64,000 nucleotides of DNA from Litoditis marina. Taxonomy: Eukaryota > Nematoda > Chromadorea > Rhabditida > Rhabditidae. The stretch lies in contig CAXIWQ010000254.1 in NCBI GenBank assembly GCA_964036275.1, forward strand, positions 1-64,000. The letters run 5' to 3'. Under the pieces are notes generated by a model. The model ran no database searches, was not told the DNA's origin, and worked only from the letters and a program-made list of their open reading frames with translations. Below are positions 13,757-25,300 of the stretch, in pieces. Within the stretch, counting starts at the first letter, position 1. Every line of letters begins with the position of its first letter. A program made the translations under genes and the position numbers.

Positions 13757-13886
13757 GTAGCTGGGAGCAACAGACTTGATAGCCGTATGAACTTTTCTCT
13801 GTAGCTGCAAGCCAACAAGTCGATAACCGCGATAATTCGTATTTTGTGGCTGTGCGCCACAGAATAGATTGTCGTATTAGGTTTTT
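13757..13886 (+). repeat. Representative 130-bp monomer with sub-repeats A, B, C
   Basis: A typical unit used to define the monomer. Sub-repeat A is 13757-13800 (44 bp), B is 13801-13845 (45 bp) and C is 13846-13886 (41 bp). Each opens with GTAGCTG or GTGGCTG and is preceded by a T-run. Gap-free comparison over the first 35 bases of typical sub-repeats gives A/C 25 of 35 identical, A/B 24 of 35 and B/C 21 of 35. The monomer is therefore best read as an old trimer of a ~43-bp ancestor that was later amplified as a 130-bp block. Orientation is arbitrary. Confidence 0.9.
13845..13861 (+). other. Conserved stem-loop TGTGGC-TGTGC-GCCACA (representative)
   Basis: Inverted repeat with a 6-bp stem and 5-base loop, present in nearly every monomer of the window. 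Outward, TTT on the left faces GAA on the right, which adds one T-G wobble and two T-A pairs if the + strand is RNA. On the minus strand the same position would be an A-C mismatch, so the extended stem favours + strand RNA. Common loop changes such as TGTGT leave the stem intact. It is not followed directly by a T-run, so it is not a typical intrinsic terminator. Function unknown. Confidence 0.85.
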
Positions 13887-16343
13887 GTAGCTGGGAGCAA
13901 CAGACTTGATAGCCGTATGAACTTTTTTCTGTAGCTGCAAGGCAAAGAGGTAATAACCGCGTTAATTTGTCTTTTGTGGCTGTGCGCCACAGGATATAAA
14001 GTCGTATTAGGTTTTTGTAGCCATGAGCAACAGACTTGATAGCCATATAAACTTTTTTCTGTAGCTGCACGGCAAAGAGTCAATAACCGCGTTAATTTGT
14101 CTTTTGTGGCTGTGCGCCACAGAATATAAAGTCGTATTAGGTTTTTGTAGCTGGGAGCAACAGAATTGTTAGCCGTATAAACTTTTTTTCTGTAGCTGCA
14201 AGGCAAAGAGGTAATAACCGCGTTAATTTGTCTTTTGTGGCTGTGCGCCACAGAATATAAAGTCGTATTAGGTTTTTGTAGCTGGGAGCAACAGACTTGA
14301 TAGCCGTATGAACTTTTTTCTGTAGCTGCAAGGCAAAGAGTCGATAACCGCGTTATATCGTATTTTGTGGCTGTGTGCCACAGAATAGATAGTTGTATTG
14401 GGTTTTTCTAGCTGGGAGCAACAGACTTGATAGCCGTATGAACTTTTTTCTGTAGCTGCAAGGCAAAGAGGTAATAACCGCGTTAATTTGTCTTTTGTGG
14501 CTGTGCGCCACAGGATATAAAGTCGTATTAGGTTTTTGTAGCCATGAGCAACAGACTTGATAGCCGTATAAACTTTTTTCTGTAGCTGCAAGGCAAAGAG
14601 TCGATAACCGCGTTATATCGTATTTTGTGGCTGTGTGCCACAGAATAGATAGTTGTATTGGGTTTTTCTAGCTGGGAACAACATACTTGATAGCCATATA
14701 AACTTTTTTCTGTAGCTGCACGGCAAAGAGTCAATAACCGCGTTAATTTGTCTTTTGTGGCTGTGCGCCACAGAATATAAAGTCGTATTAGGTTTTTGTA
14801 GCTGGGAGCAACAGACTTGATAGCCGTATAAACTTTTTTTCTGTAGCTGCAAGGCAAAGAGGTAATAACCGCGTTAATTTGTCTTTTGTGGCTGTGCGCC
14901 ACCGAATATAAAATCGTATTAGGTTTTTGTAGCTGGGAGCAACAGATTTGATAGCCGTATGAAATGTTCTTTGTAACTGCAAGGCAAAGAGTCAATAACC
15001 GCGTTAATTTGTATTTTGTGGCTGTGCGCCACAGAATATAAAGTCGTATTATGTTTTTGTAGTTGGAAGCAACAGACTTGATAGCCGTATGATTTTTTTT
15101 TTGTAGCTGCAAGTCAAAATGTCAATAACCGCGTTAATTCGTCTTTTGTGGCTGTGCGCCACAGAATATTTAGTCGTATTAGGTTTTTGTAGCTGGGAGC
15201 AACAGACTTGATAGCCGTATGAACTTTTCTCGGTAGCTGCAAGCCAACAAGTCGATAACCGCGATAATTTGTATTTTGTGGCTGTGCGCCACAGAATAGA
15301 TTGTCGTATTAGGTTTTTGTAGCTGGGAGCAACAGATTTGATAGCCGTATGAACTTTATCTGTAGCTGCAAGGCAAAGAGGTAATAACCGCGTTAATTTG
15401 TCTTTTGTGGCTGTGCGCCACAGAATAGATTGTCGTATCAGGTTTTTGTAGCTGGGAGCAACAGACTTGATAGCCGTATGAACTTTTCTCTGTAGCTGCA
15501 AGCCAACAAGTCGATAACCGCGATATTTCGTGTTTTGTGGCTGTGCGCCACAGAATAGATTGTCGTATTATGTTTCTGTAGTTGGAAGCAACAGACTTGA
15601 TAGCCGTATGATTTTTTTGTAGCTGCAAGTCAAAATGTCAATAACCGCGTTAATTCGTCTTTGTGGCTGTGCGCCACAGAATAGATTGTCGTATCAGGTT
15701 TTTGTAGCTGGGAGCAACAGATTTGATAGCCGTATGAAATGTTATCTGTAACTGCGAGGCAAAGAGTCAATAACCGCGTTAATTCGTCTTTTGTGGCTGT
15801 GCGCCACAGAATATATAGTCGTATTAGGTTTTTGTAGCTGGGAGCAACAGACTTGATAGCCGTATGAACTGTTCTCTGTAGCTGCAAGGCAAAGAGTCGA
15901 TAACCGCGTTAATTCGTATTTTGTGGCTGTGCGCCACAGAATAGATAGTCGTATTAGGTTTTTTTAGCTGGGAGCAACATACTTGATAGCCGTATAACCT
16001 TTTTCCTGTAGCTGCACGGCAAAGAGTCAATAACCGCGTTAATTTGTCTTTTGTGGCTGTGCGCCACAGAATATAAAGTCGTATTAGGTTTTCGTAGCTG
16101 GGAGCAACAGACTTGATAGCCGTATGAATTTTTTTCTGTAGCTGCAAGGCAAAGAGGTAATAACCGCGTTAATTTGTCTTTTGTGGCTGTGCGCCACAGA
16201 ATAGATTGTCGTATCAGGTTTTTGTAGCTGGGAGCAACAGACTTGATAGCCGTATGAACTTTTCTCTGTAGCTGCAAGCCAACAAGTCGATAACCGCGAT
16301 AATTCGTATTTTGTGGCTGTGCGCCACAGAATAGATTGTCGTA

Positions 16344-19300
16344 TTAGGTTTTTGTAGCTGGGAGCAACAGATTTGATAGCCGTATGAACTGTTCTCTGTA
16401 GCTGCAAGGCAAAGAGTCGATAACCGCGTTAATTCGTATTTTGTGGCTGTGCGCCACAGAATAGATAGTTGTATTGGGTTTTTCTAGCTGGGAACAACAT
16501 ACTTGATAGCCATATAAACTTTTTTCTGTAGCTGCACGGCAAAGAGTCAATAACCGCGTTAATTTGTCTTTTGTGGCTGTGCGCCACAGAATATAAAGTC
16601 GTATTAGGTTTTTGTAGCTGGGAGCAACAGACTTGATAGCCGTATAAACTTTTTTTCTGTTACTGCAAGGCAAAGAGGTAATAACCGCGTTAATTTGTCT
16701 TTTGTGGCTGTGCGCCACAGAATATAAAGTCGTATTAGGTTTTTGTAGCTGGGAGCAACAGACTTGATAGCCGTATGAACTTTTTTCTGTAACTGCAAGG
16801 CAAAGAGGTAATAACCGCGTTAATTTGTCTTTTGTGGCTGTGCGCCACAGGATATAAAGTCGTATTAGGTTTTTGTAGCCATGAGCAACAGATTTGATAG
16901 CCGTATAAACTTTTTTCTGTAGCTGCAAGGCAAAGAGTCGATAACCGCGTAATATCGTATTTTGTGGCTGTGTGCCACAGAATAGATAGTTGTATTGGGT
17001 TTTTCTAGCTGGGAACAACATACTTGATAGCCATATACACTTTTTTCTGTAGCTGCACGGCAAAGATTCAATAACCGCGTTTTTTTCTTTTGTGGCTGTG
17101 CGCCACAGAATATAAAGTCGTATTAGGTTTTTGTAGCTGGGAGCAACAGACTTGATAGCCGTATAAACTTTTTTTCTGTAGCTGCAAGGCAAAGAGGTAA
17201 TAACCGCGTTAATTTGTCTTTTGTGGCTGTGCGCCACAGAATATAAAGTCGTATTAGGTTTTCGTAGCTGGGAGCAACAGACTTGATAGCCGTATGAATT
17301 TTTTTCTGTAGCTGCAAGGCAAAGAGGTAATAACCGCGTTAATTTGTCTTTTGTGGCTGTGCGCCACAGAATAGATTGTCGTATCAGGTTTTTGTAGCTG
17401 GGAGCAACAGACTTGATAGCCGTATGAACTTTTCTCTGTAGCTGCAAGCCAACAAGTCGATAACCGCGATAATTCGTATTTTGTGGCTGTGCGCCACAGA
17501 ATAGATTGTCGTATTAGGTTTTTGTAGCTGGGAGCAACAGATTTGATAGCCGTATGAACTGTTCTCTGTAGCTGCAAGGCAAAGAGTCGATAACCGCGTT
17601 AATTCGTATTTTGTGGCTGTGCGCCACAGAATAGATAGTTGTATTGGGTTTTTCTAGCTGGGAACAACATACTTGATAGCCATATAAACTTTTTTCTGTA
17701 GCTGCAAGGCGAAGAGGTAATAACCGCGTTAAATTGTCTTTTGTGGCTGTGCGCCACAGAATATAAAGTCGTATTAGGTTTTTGTAGCTGGGAGCAACAG
17801 ACTTGATAGCCGTATAAACTTTTTTTCTGTAGCTGCAAGGCAAAGAGGTAATAACCGCGTTAATTTGTCTTTTGTGGCTGTGCGCCACAGAATATAAAGT
17901 CGTATTAGGTTTTTGTAGCTGGGAGCAACAGACTTGATAGCCGTATGAACTTTTTTCTGTAGCTGCAAGGCAAAGAGTCGATAACCGCGTTATATCGTAT
18001 TTTGTGGCTGTGTGCCACAGAATAGATTGTCGTATTAGGTTTTTGTAGCTGGGAGCAACAGACTTGATAGCCGTATGAACTTTTTTCTGTAGCTGCAAGG
18101 CAAAGAGGTAATAACCGCGTTAATTTGTCTTTTGTGGCTGTGCGCCACAGAATAGATTGTCGTATCAGGTTTTTGTAGCTGGAAGCAACAGACTTGATAG
18201 CCGTATGAACTTTTCTCTGTAGCTGCAAGCCAACAAGTCGATAACCGCGATATTTCGTGTTTTGTGGCTGTGCGCCACAGAATAGATTGTCGTATTATGT
18301 TTCTGTAGTTGGAAGCAACAGACTTGATAGCCGTATGATTTTTTTTGTAGCTGCAAGTCAAAATGTCAATAACCGCGTTAATTCGTCTTTGTGGCTGTGC
18401 GCCACAGAATAGATTGTCGTATCAGGTTTTTGTAGCTGGGAGCAACAGATTTGATAGCCGTATGAAATGTTATCTGTAACTGCGAGGCAAAGAGTCAATA
18501 ACCGCGTTAATTCGTCTTTTGTGGCTGTGCGCCACAGAATATATAGTCGTATTAGGTTTTTGTAGCTGGGAGCAACAGACTTGATAGCCGTATGAACTGT
18601 TCTCTGTAGCTGCAAGGCAAAGAGTCGATAACCGCGTTAATTCGTATTTTGTGGCTGTGCGCCACAGAATAGATAGTCGTATTAGGTTTTTTTAGCTGGG
18701 AGCAACATACTTGATAGCCGTATAACCTTTTTCCTGTAGCTGCACGGCAAAGAGTCAATAACCGCGTTAATTTGTCTTTTGTGGCTGTGCGCCACAGAAT
18801 ATAAAGTCGTATTAGGTTTTCGTAGCTGGGAGCAACAGACTTGATAGCCGTATGAATTTTTTTCTGTAGCTGCAAGGCAAAGAGGTAATAACCGCGTTAA
18901 TTTGTCTTTTGTGGCTGTGCGCCACAGAATAGATTGTCGTATCAGGTTTTTGTAGCTGGGAGCAACAGACTTGATAGCCGTATGAACTTTTCTCTGTAGC
19001 TGCAAGCCAACAAGTCGATAACCGCGATAATTCGTATTTTGTGGCTGTGCGCCACAGAATAGATTGTCGTATTAGGTTTTTGTAGCTGGGAGCAACAGAT
19101 TTGATAGCCGTATGAACTGTTCTCTGTAGCTGCAAGGCAAAGAGTCGATAACCGCGTTAATTCGTATTTTGTGGCTGTGCGCCACAGAATAGATAGTTGT
19201 ATTGGGTTTTTCTAGCTGGGAACAACATACTTGATAGCCATATAAACTTTTTTCTGTAGCTGCACGGCAAAGAGTCAATAACCGCGTTAATTTGTCTTTT

Positions 19301-22300
19301 GTGGCTGTGCGCCACAGAATATAAAGTCGTATTAGGTTTTTGTAGCTGGGAGCAACAGACTTGATAGCCGTATAAACTTTTTTTCTGTTACTGCAAGGCA
19401 AAGAGGTAATAACCGCGTTAATTTGTCTTTTGTGGCTGTGCGCCACAGAATATAAAGTCGTATTAGGTTTTTGTAGTTGGGAGCAACAGACTTGATAGCC
19501 GTATGAACTTTTTTCTGTAACTGCAAGGCAAAGAGGTAATAACCGCGTTAATTTGTCTTTTGTGGCTGTGCGCCACAGAATAGATTGTCGTATCAGGTTT
19601 TTGTAGCTGGGAGCAACAGACTTGATAGCCGTATGAACTTTTCTCTGTAGCTGCAAGCCAACAAGTCGATAACCGCGATAATTCGTATTTTGTGGCTGTG
19701 CGCCACAGAATATAAAGTCGTATTAGGTTTTTGTAGCTGGGAGCAACAGACTTGATAGCCGTATGAACTTTTTTCTGTAGCTGCAAGGCAAAGAGTCGAT
19801 AACCGCGTTATATCGTATTTTGTGGCTGTGTGCCACAGAATAGATTGTCGTATTAGGTTTTTGTAGCTGGGAGCAACAGACTTGATAGCCGTATGAACTT
19901 TTTTCTGTAGCTGCAAGGCAAAGAGGTAATAACCGCGTTAATTTGTCTTTTGTGGCTGTGCGCCACAGAATAGATTGTCGTATCAGGTTTTTGTAGCTGG
20001 AAGCAACAGACTTGATAGCCGTATGAACTTTTCTCTGTAGCTGCAAGCCAACAAGTCGATAACCGCGATATTTCGTGTTTTGTGGCTGTGCGCCACAGAA
20101 TAGATTGTCGTATTATGTTTCTGTAGTTGGAAGCAACAGACTTGATAGCCGTATGATTTTTTTTGTAGCTGCAAGTCAAAATGTCAATAACCGCGTTAAT
20201 TCGTCTTTGTGGCTGTGCGCCACAGAATAGATTGTCGTATCAGGTTTTTGTAGCTGGGAGCAACAGATTTGATAGCCGTATGAAATGTTATCTGTAACTG
20301 CGAGGCAAAGAGTCAATAACCGCGTTAATTCGTCTTTTGTGGCTGTGCGCCACAGAATATATAGTCGTATTAGGTTTTTGTAGCTGGGAGCAACAGACTT
20401 GATAGCCGTATGAACTGTTCTCTGTAGCTGCAAGGCAAAGAGTCGATAACCGCGTTAATTCGTATTTTGTGGCTGTGCGCCACAGAATAGATAGTCGTAT
20501 TAGGTTTTTTTAGCTGGGAGCAACATACTTGATAGCCGTATAACCTTTTTCCTGTAGCTGCACGGCAAAGAGTCAATAACCGCGTTAATTTGTCTTTTGT
20601 GGCTGTGCGCCACAGAATATAAAGTCGTATTAGGTTTTCGTAGCTGGGAGCAACAGACTTGATAGCCGTATGAATTTTTTTCTGTAGCTGCAAGGCAAAG
20701 AGGTAATAACCGCGTTAATTTGTCTTTTGTGGCTGTGCGCCACAGAATAGATTGTCGTATCAGGTTTTTGTAGCTGGGAGCAACAGACTTGATAGCCGTA
20801 TGAACTTTTCTCTGTAGCTGCAAGCCAACAAGTCGATAACCGCGATAATTCGTATTTTGTGGCTGTGCGCCACAGAATAGATTGTCGTATTAGGTTTTTG
20901 TAGCTGGGAGCAACAGATTTGATAGCCGTATGAACTGTTCTCTGTAGCTGCAAGGCAAAGAGTCGATAACCGCGTTAATTCGTATTTTGTGGCTGTGCGC
21001 CACAGAATAGATAGTTGTATTGGGTTTTTCTAGCTGGGAACAACATACTTGATAGCCATATAAACTTTTTTCTGTAGCTGCACGGCAAAGAGTCAATAAC
21101 CGCGTTAATTTGTCTTTTGTGGCTGTGCGCCACAGAATATAAAGTCGTATTAGGTTTTTGTAGCTGGGAGCAACAGACTTGATAGCCGTATAAACTTTTT
21201 TTCTGTTACTGCAAGGCAAAGAGGTAATAACCGCGTTAATTTGTCTTTTGTGGCTGTGCGCCACAGAATATAAAGTCGTATTAGGTTTTTGTAGTTGGGA
21301 GCAACAGACTTGATAGCCGTATGAACTTTTTTCTGTAACTGCAAGGCAAAGAGGTAATAACCGCGTTAATTTGTCTTTTGTGGCTGTGCGCCACAGGATA
21401 TAAAGTCGTATTAGGTTTTTGTAGCCATGAGCAACAGATTTGATAGCCGTATAAACTTTTTTCTGTAGCTGCAAGGCAAAGAGTCGATAACCGCGTAATA
21501 TCGTATTTTGTGGCTGTGTGCCACAGAATAGATAGTTGTATTGGGTTTTTCTAGCTGGGAACAACATACTTGATAGCCATATACACTTTTTTCTGTAGCT
21601 GCACGGCAAAGATTCAATAACCGCGTTTTTTTCTTTTGTGGCTGTGCGCCACAGAATATAAAGTCGTATTAGGTTTTTGTAGCTGGGAGCAACAGACTTG
21701 ATAGCCGTATAAACTTTTTTTCTGTAGCTGCAAGGCAAAGAGGTAATAACCGCGTTAATTTGTCTTTTGTGGCTGTGCGCCACAGAATATAAAGTCGTAT
21801 TAGGTTTTCGTAGCTGGGAGCAACAGACTTGATAGCCGTATGAATTTTTTTCTGTAGCTGCAAGGCAAAGAGGTAATAACCGCGTTAATTTGTCTTTTGT
21901 GGCTGTGCGCCACAGAATAGATTGTCGTATCAGGTTTTTGTAGCTGGGAGCAACAGACTTGATAGCCGTATGAACTTTTCTCTGTAGCTGCAAGCCAACA
22001 AGTCGATAACCGCGATAATTCGTATTTTGTGGCTGTGCGCCACAGAATAGATTGTCGTATTAGGTTTTTGTAGCTGGGAGCAACAGATTTGATAGCCGTA
22101 TGAACTGTTCTCTGTAGCTGCAAGGCAAAGAGTCGATAACCGCGTTAATTCGTATTTTGTGGCTGTGCGCCACAGAATAGATAGTTGTATTGGGTTTTTC
22201 TAGCTGGGAACAACATACTTGATAGCCATATAAACTTTTTTCTGTAGCTGCAAGGCGAAGAGGTAATAACCGCGTTAATTTGTCTTTTGTGGCTGTGCGC

Positions 22301-25300
22301 CACAGAATATAAAGTCGTATTAGGTTTTTGTAGCTGGGAGCAACAGACTTGATAGCCGTATAAACTTTTTTTCTGTAGCTGCAAGGCAAAGAGGTAATAA
22401 CCGCGTTAATTTGTCTTTTGTGGCTGTGCGCCACCGAATATAAAATCGTATTAGGTTTTTGTAGCTGGGAGCAACAGATTTGATAGCCGTATGAAATGTT
22501 CTTTGTAACTGCAAGGCAAAGAGTCAATAACCGCGTTAATTTGTATTTTGTGGCTGTGCGCCACAGAATATAAAGTCGTATTATGTTTTTGTAGTTGGAA
22601 GCAACAGACTTGATAGCCGTATGATTTTTTTTTTGTAGCTGCAAGTCAAAATGTCAATAACCGCGTTAATTCGTCTTTTGTGGCTGTGCGCCACAGAATA
22701 TTTAGTCGTATTAGGTTTTTGTAGCTGGGAGCAACAGACTTGATAGCCGTATGAACTTTTCTCGGTAGCTGCAAGCCAACAAGTCGATAACCGCGATAAT
22801 TTGTATTTTGTGGCTGTGCGCCACAGAATAGATTGTCGTATTAGGTTTTTGTAGCTGGGAGCAACAGATTTGATAGCCGTATGAACTTTATCTGTAGCTG
22901 CAAGGCAAAGAGGTAATAACCGCGTTAATTTGTCTTTTGTGGCTGTGCGCCACAGAATAGATTGTCGTATCAGGTTTTTGTAGCTGGGAGCAACAGACTT
23001 GATAGCCGTATGAACTTTTCTCTGTAGCTGCAAGCCAACAAGTCGATAACCGCGATATTTCGTGTTTTGTGGCTGTGCGCCACAGAATAGATTGTCGTAT
23101 TATGTTTCTGTAGTTGGAAGCAACAGACTTGATAGCCGTATGATTTTTTTGTAGCTGCAAGTCAAAATGTCAATAACCGCGTTAATTCGTCTTTGTGGCT
23201 GTGCGCCACAGAATAGATTGTCGTATCAGGTTTTTGTAGCTGGGAGCAACAGATTTGATAGCCGTATGAAATGTTATCTGTAACTGCGAGGCAAAGAGTC
23301 AATAACCGCGTTAATTCGTCTTTTGTGGCTGTGCGCCACAGAATATATAGTCGTATTAGGTTTTTGTAGCTGGGAGCAACAGACTTGATAGCCGTATGAA
23401 CTGTTCTCTGTAGCTGCAAGGCAAAGAGTCGATAACCGCGTTAATTCGTATTTTGTGGCTGTGCGCCACAGAATAGATAGTCGTATTAGGTTTTTTTAGC
23501 TGGGAGCAACATACTTGATAGCCGTATAACCTTTTTCCTGTAGCTGCACGGCAAAGAGTCAATAACCGCGTTAATTTGTCTTTTGTGGCTGTGCGCCACA
23601 GAATATAAAGTCGTATTAGGTTTTCGTAGCTGGGAGCAACAGACTTGATAGCCGTATGAATTTTTTTCTGTAGCTGCAAGGCAAAGAGGTAATAACCGCG
23701 TTAATTTGTCTTTTGTGGCTGTGCGCCACAGAATAGATTGTCGTATCAGGTTTTTGTAGCTGGGAGCAACAGACTTGATAGCCGTATGAACTTTTCTCTG
23801 TAGCTGCAAGCCAACAAGTCGATAACCGCGATAATTCGTATTTTGTGGCTGTGCGCCACAGAATAGATTGTCGTATTAGGTTTTTGTAGCTGGGAGCAAC
23901 AGATTTGATAGCCGTATGAACTGTTCTCTGTAGCTGCAAGGCAAAGAGTCGATAACCGCGTTAATTCGTATTTTGTGGCTGTGCGCCACAGAATAGATAG
24001 TTGTATTGGGTTTTTCTAGCTGGGAACAACATACTTGATAGCCATATAAACTTTTTTCTGTAGCTGCACGGCAAAGAGTCAATAACCGCGTTAATTTGTC
24101 TTTTGTGGCTGTGCGCCACAGAATATAAAGTCGTATTAGGTTTTTGTAGCTGGGAGCAACAGACTTGATAGCCGTATAAACTTTTTTTCTGTTACTGCAA
24201 GGCAAAGAGGTAATAACCGCGTTAATTTGTCTTTTGTGGCTGTGCGCCACAGAATATAAAGTCGTATTAGGTTTTTGTAGCTGGGAGCAACAGACTTGAT
24301 AGCCGTATGAACTTTTTTCTGTAACTGCAAGGCAAAGAGGTAATAACCGCGTTAATTTGTCTTTTGTGGCTGTGCGCCACAGGATATAAAGTCGTATTAG
24401 GTTTTTGTAGCCATGAGCAACAGATTTGATAGCCGTATAAACTTTTTTCTGTAGCTGCAAGGCAAAGAGTCGATAACCGCGTAATATCGTATTTTGTGGC
24501 TGTGTGCCACAGAATAGATAGTTGTATTGGGTTTTTCTAGCTGGGAACAACATACTTGATAGCCATATACACTTTTTTCTGTAGCTGCACGGCAAAGATT
24601 CAATAACCGCGTTTTTTTCTTTTGTGGCTGTGCGCCACAGAATATAAAGTCGTATTAGGTTTTTGTAGCTGGGAGCAACAGACTTGATAGCCGTATAAAC
24701 TTTTTTTCTGTAGCTGCAAGGCAAAGAGGTAATAACCGCGTTAATTTGTCTTTTGTGGCTGTGCGCCACAGAATATAAAGTCGTATTAGGTTTTCGTAGC
24801 TGGGAGCAACAGACTTGATAGCCGTATGAATTTTTTTCTGTAGCTGCAAGGCAAAGAGGTAATAACCGCGTTAATTTGTCTTTTGTGGCTGTGCGCCACA
24901 GAATAGATTGTCGTATCAGGTTTTTGTAGCTGGGAGCAACAGACTTGATAGCCGTATGAACTTTTCTCTGTAGCTGCAAGCCAACAAGTCGATAACCGCG
25001 ATAATTCGTATTTTGTGGCTGTGCGCCACAGAATAGATTGTCGTATTAGGTTTTTGTAGCTGGGAGCAACAGATTTGATAGCCGTATGAACTGTTCTCTG
25101 TAGCTGCAAGGCAAAGAGTCGATAACCGCGTTAATTCGTATTTTGTGGCTGTGCGCCACAGAATAGATAGTTGTATTGGGTTTTTCTAGCTGGGAACAAC
25201 ATACTTGATAGCCATATAAACTTTTTTCTGTAGCTGCAAGGCGAAGAGGTAATAACCGCGTTAAATTGTCTTTTGTGGCTGTGCGCCACAGAATATAAAG

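Larger units (their letters stand above)
9135..16400. repeat. Higher-order repeat of 2468 bp (19 monomers), about three copies
   Basis: The marker GAATATTTAGTCG occurs at about 10.23, 12.70 and 15.17 kb, exactly 2468 bp apart each time. The surrounding variant order repeats with the same offset from about 9.1 kb to about 16.3 kb. Copies 2 and 3 share GCCACCGAATAT where copy 1 keeps GCCACAGAATAT, so they are the younger pair. A further copy of the marker lies at 22.7 kb. Confidence 0.88.

Noticed and set aside
13845..13890. Intrinsic transcription terminators
   Set aside because: The stem-loop is followed by GAATAGATTGTCG, and the next T-run is more than 20 bases away. On the other strand no T-run follows.
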